Source of the DNA: GCA-016432345 sp964544105
GTDB lineage: Bacteria > Patescibacteriota > Microgenomatia > Levybacterales > UBA12049
NCBI GenBank assembly: GCA_964544105.1
Contig: CAZIZQ010000018.1
Location: forward strand, 1 to 22,489
Direction: 5' to 3'
Length of the DNA: 22,489 bases
Notes under the pieces: model-generated
What the model was told of the DNA's origin: nothing
What the model saw: only the letters and a program-made list of their open reading frames with translations
The model's database searches: none
Program-made: the position numbers and the translations under genes
Part shown: piece by piece, positions 22,342 through 22,489 of the stretch
Layout of the letters: each line of letters opens with the position of its first letter
Position numbering within the stretch: the stretch's first letter is position 1

Positions 22342-22347
22342 ATTATA
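22342..22347 (-). promoter_or_regulatory. -10 box TATAAT of dnaJ
   Basis: Perfect TATAAT on the minus strand, 6 nt before ATG 22335, without Shine-Dalgarno, so leaderless. The -35 position overlaps the dnaK terminator hairpin and shows no good match. Confidence 0.55.
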
Positions 22348-22349
22348 CT

Positions 22350-22369
22350 AAACAAGCGCGTCTCCGCGC
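22350..22369 (-). terminator. Hairpin terminator after dnaK
   Basis: On the minus strand GCGCG-GAGA-CGCGC (22356-22369) forms a 5-bp GC stem with a GNRA-type tetraloop. It can be lengthened by G-C and G-U pairs and is followed by TTGTTT. It lies 27 nt after the dnaK stop and fits a rho-independent terminator with a short U-tract. Confidence 0.55.
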
Positions 22370-22395
22370 CCTGCTATATGCCCATATGCTATTTA

Positions 22396-22489
22396 TTAGT
22401 TGACCACTTCTCCCTCAACCGGTTCGTCTTTATCTTTTTTTTCTTCCTTTGGCTCGCTCGCCTCGCTGGAGCTTTGCGAAGCTGGGCCG
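22396..22489 (-). CDS. dnaK: C-terminal end of DnaK (partial)
   Basis: Only the last 31 codons are in the window: GPASQSSSEASEPKEEKKDK followed by DEPVEGEVVN and TAA (22396-22398). The acidic, lysine-rich disordered tail ending in a (E)GEVV motif is typical of DnaK, and the next gene on the same strand is dnaJ. The conserved ATPase and substrate-binding domains lie outside the window, so the name rests on the tail and on gene order. Confidence 0.7.
   Translation of the reverse strand, partial: GPASQSSSEASEPKEEKKDKDEPVEGEVVN

Noticed and set aside
1..22489. CRISPR array, tRNA, rRNA or insertion sequence
   Set aside because: No regularly spaced repeats, cloverleaf with T-loop, rRNA-like segment or transposase frame was seen.

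Overview
The window most likely comes from a Candidate Phyla Radiation bacterium, probably of the Microgenomates type. This is inference from gene content and style, not from a marker phylogeny. The reasons are compact genes, a shortened IF2, DUF2207/LemA, DUF5678 plus a retropepsin-like protease, RNase J, moderately AT-rich DNA, and standard code (TGA ends dnaJ while Gly is coded by GGN). Most first genes have a -10 box 6-10 nt upstream of the start codon and no Shine-Dalgarno sequence, so leaderless mRNA looks like the local rule. Nearly everything is on the minus strand; the exceptions are 4156-4730 and 16948-19288.

Region 1-4730, reading the minus strand from right to left: a CRP/FNR-family regulator (4116-3457), three tandem membrane-anchored thioredoxin-like proteins (3262-1806), a CcdA-type thiol transporter fused to DUF3179 (1803-137, broken by a one-base frameshift at 557-561), and at the window edge a second CRP-type helix-turn-helix without an N-terminal domain. 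I read this as one extracytoplasmic thiol-redox module. An identical 11-bp dyad lies upstream of both the regulator and the thioredoxin operon. A frameshifted membrane-protein gene (4156-4730) diverges from the regulator.

Region 4727-7530: RNase J, preceded by a Lon-like AAA+ ATPase lacking both the peptidase and the substrate-recognition domain; stop and start overlap (TAATG). Region 7616-10023: a very AT-rich restriction-modification cassette (DNA methyltransferase then TdeIII-like endonuclease). The nuclease reading frame is interrupted at an A8 tract just after the only good ATG.

Region 10087-16901 keeps the order of the classic nusA-infB-nrnA-rpsO-pnp cluster. The NrnA-like protein has lost its catalytic DHH residues, and a DUF5678/aspartic-protease pair sits between it and rpsO. 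IF2 lacks the N-terminal domain and carries a palindrome-bearing insertion between domains II and III.

Region 16948-19288 (plus strand): a DUF2207 membrane protein and LemA, each with its own promoter. Region 19293-21288 (minus): a zincin-like protein and an unknown 187-residue protein in one operon, then a DUF433/DUF5615 toxin-antitoxin pair. Region 21460-22489 (minus): dnaJ without zinc finger and the 3' end of dnaK, separated by a hairpin terminator. No stretch over 300 bases lacks a gene, and I saw no rRNA, tRNA or CRISPR array.
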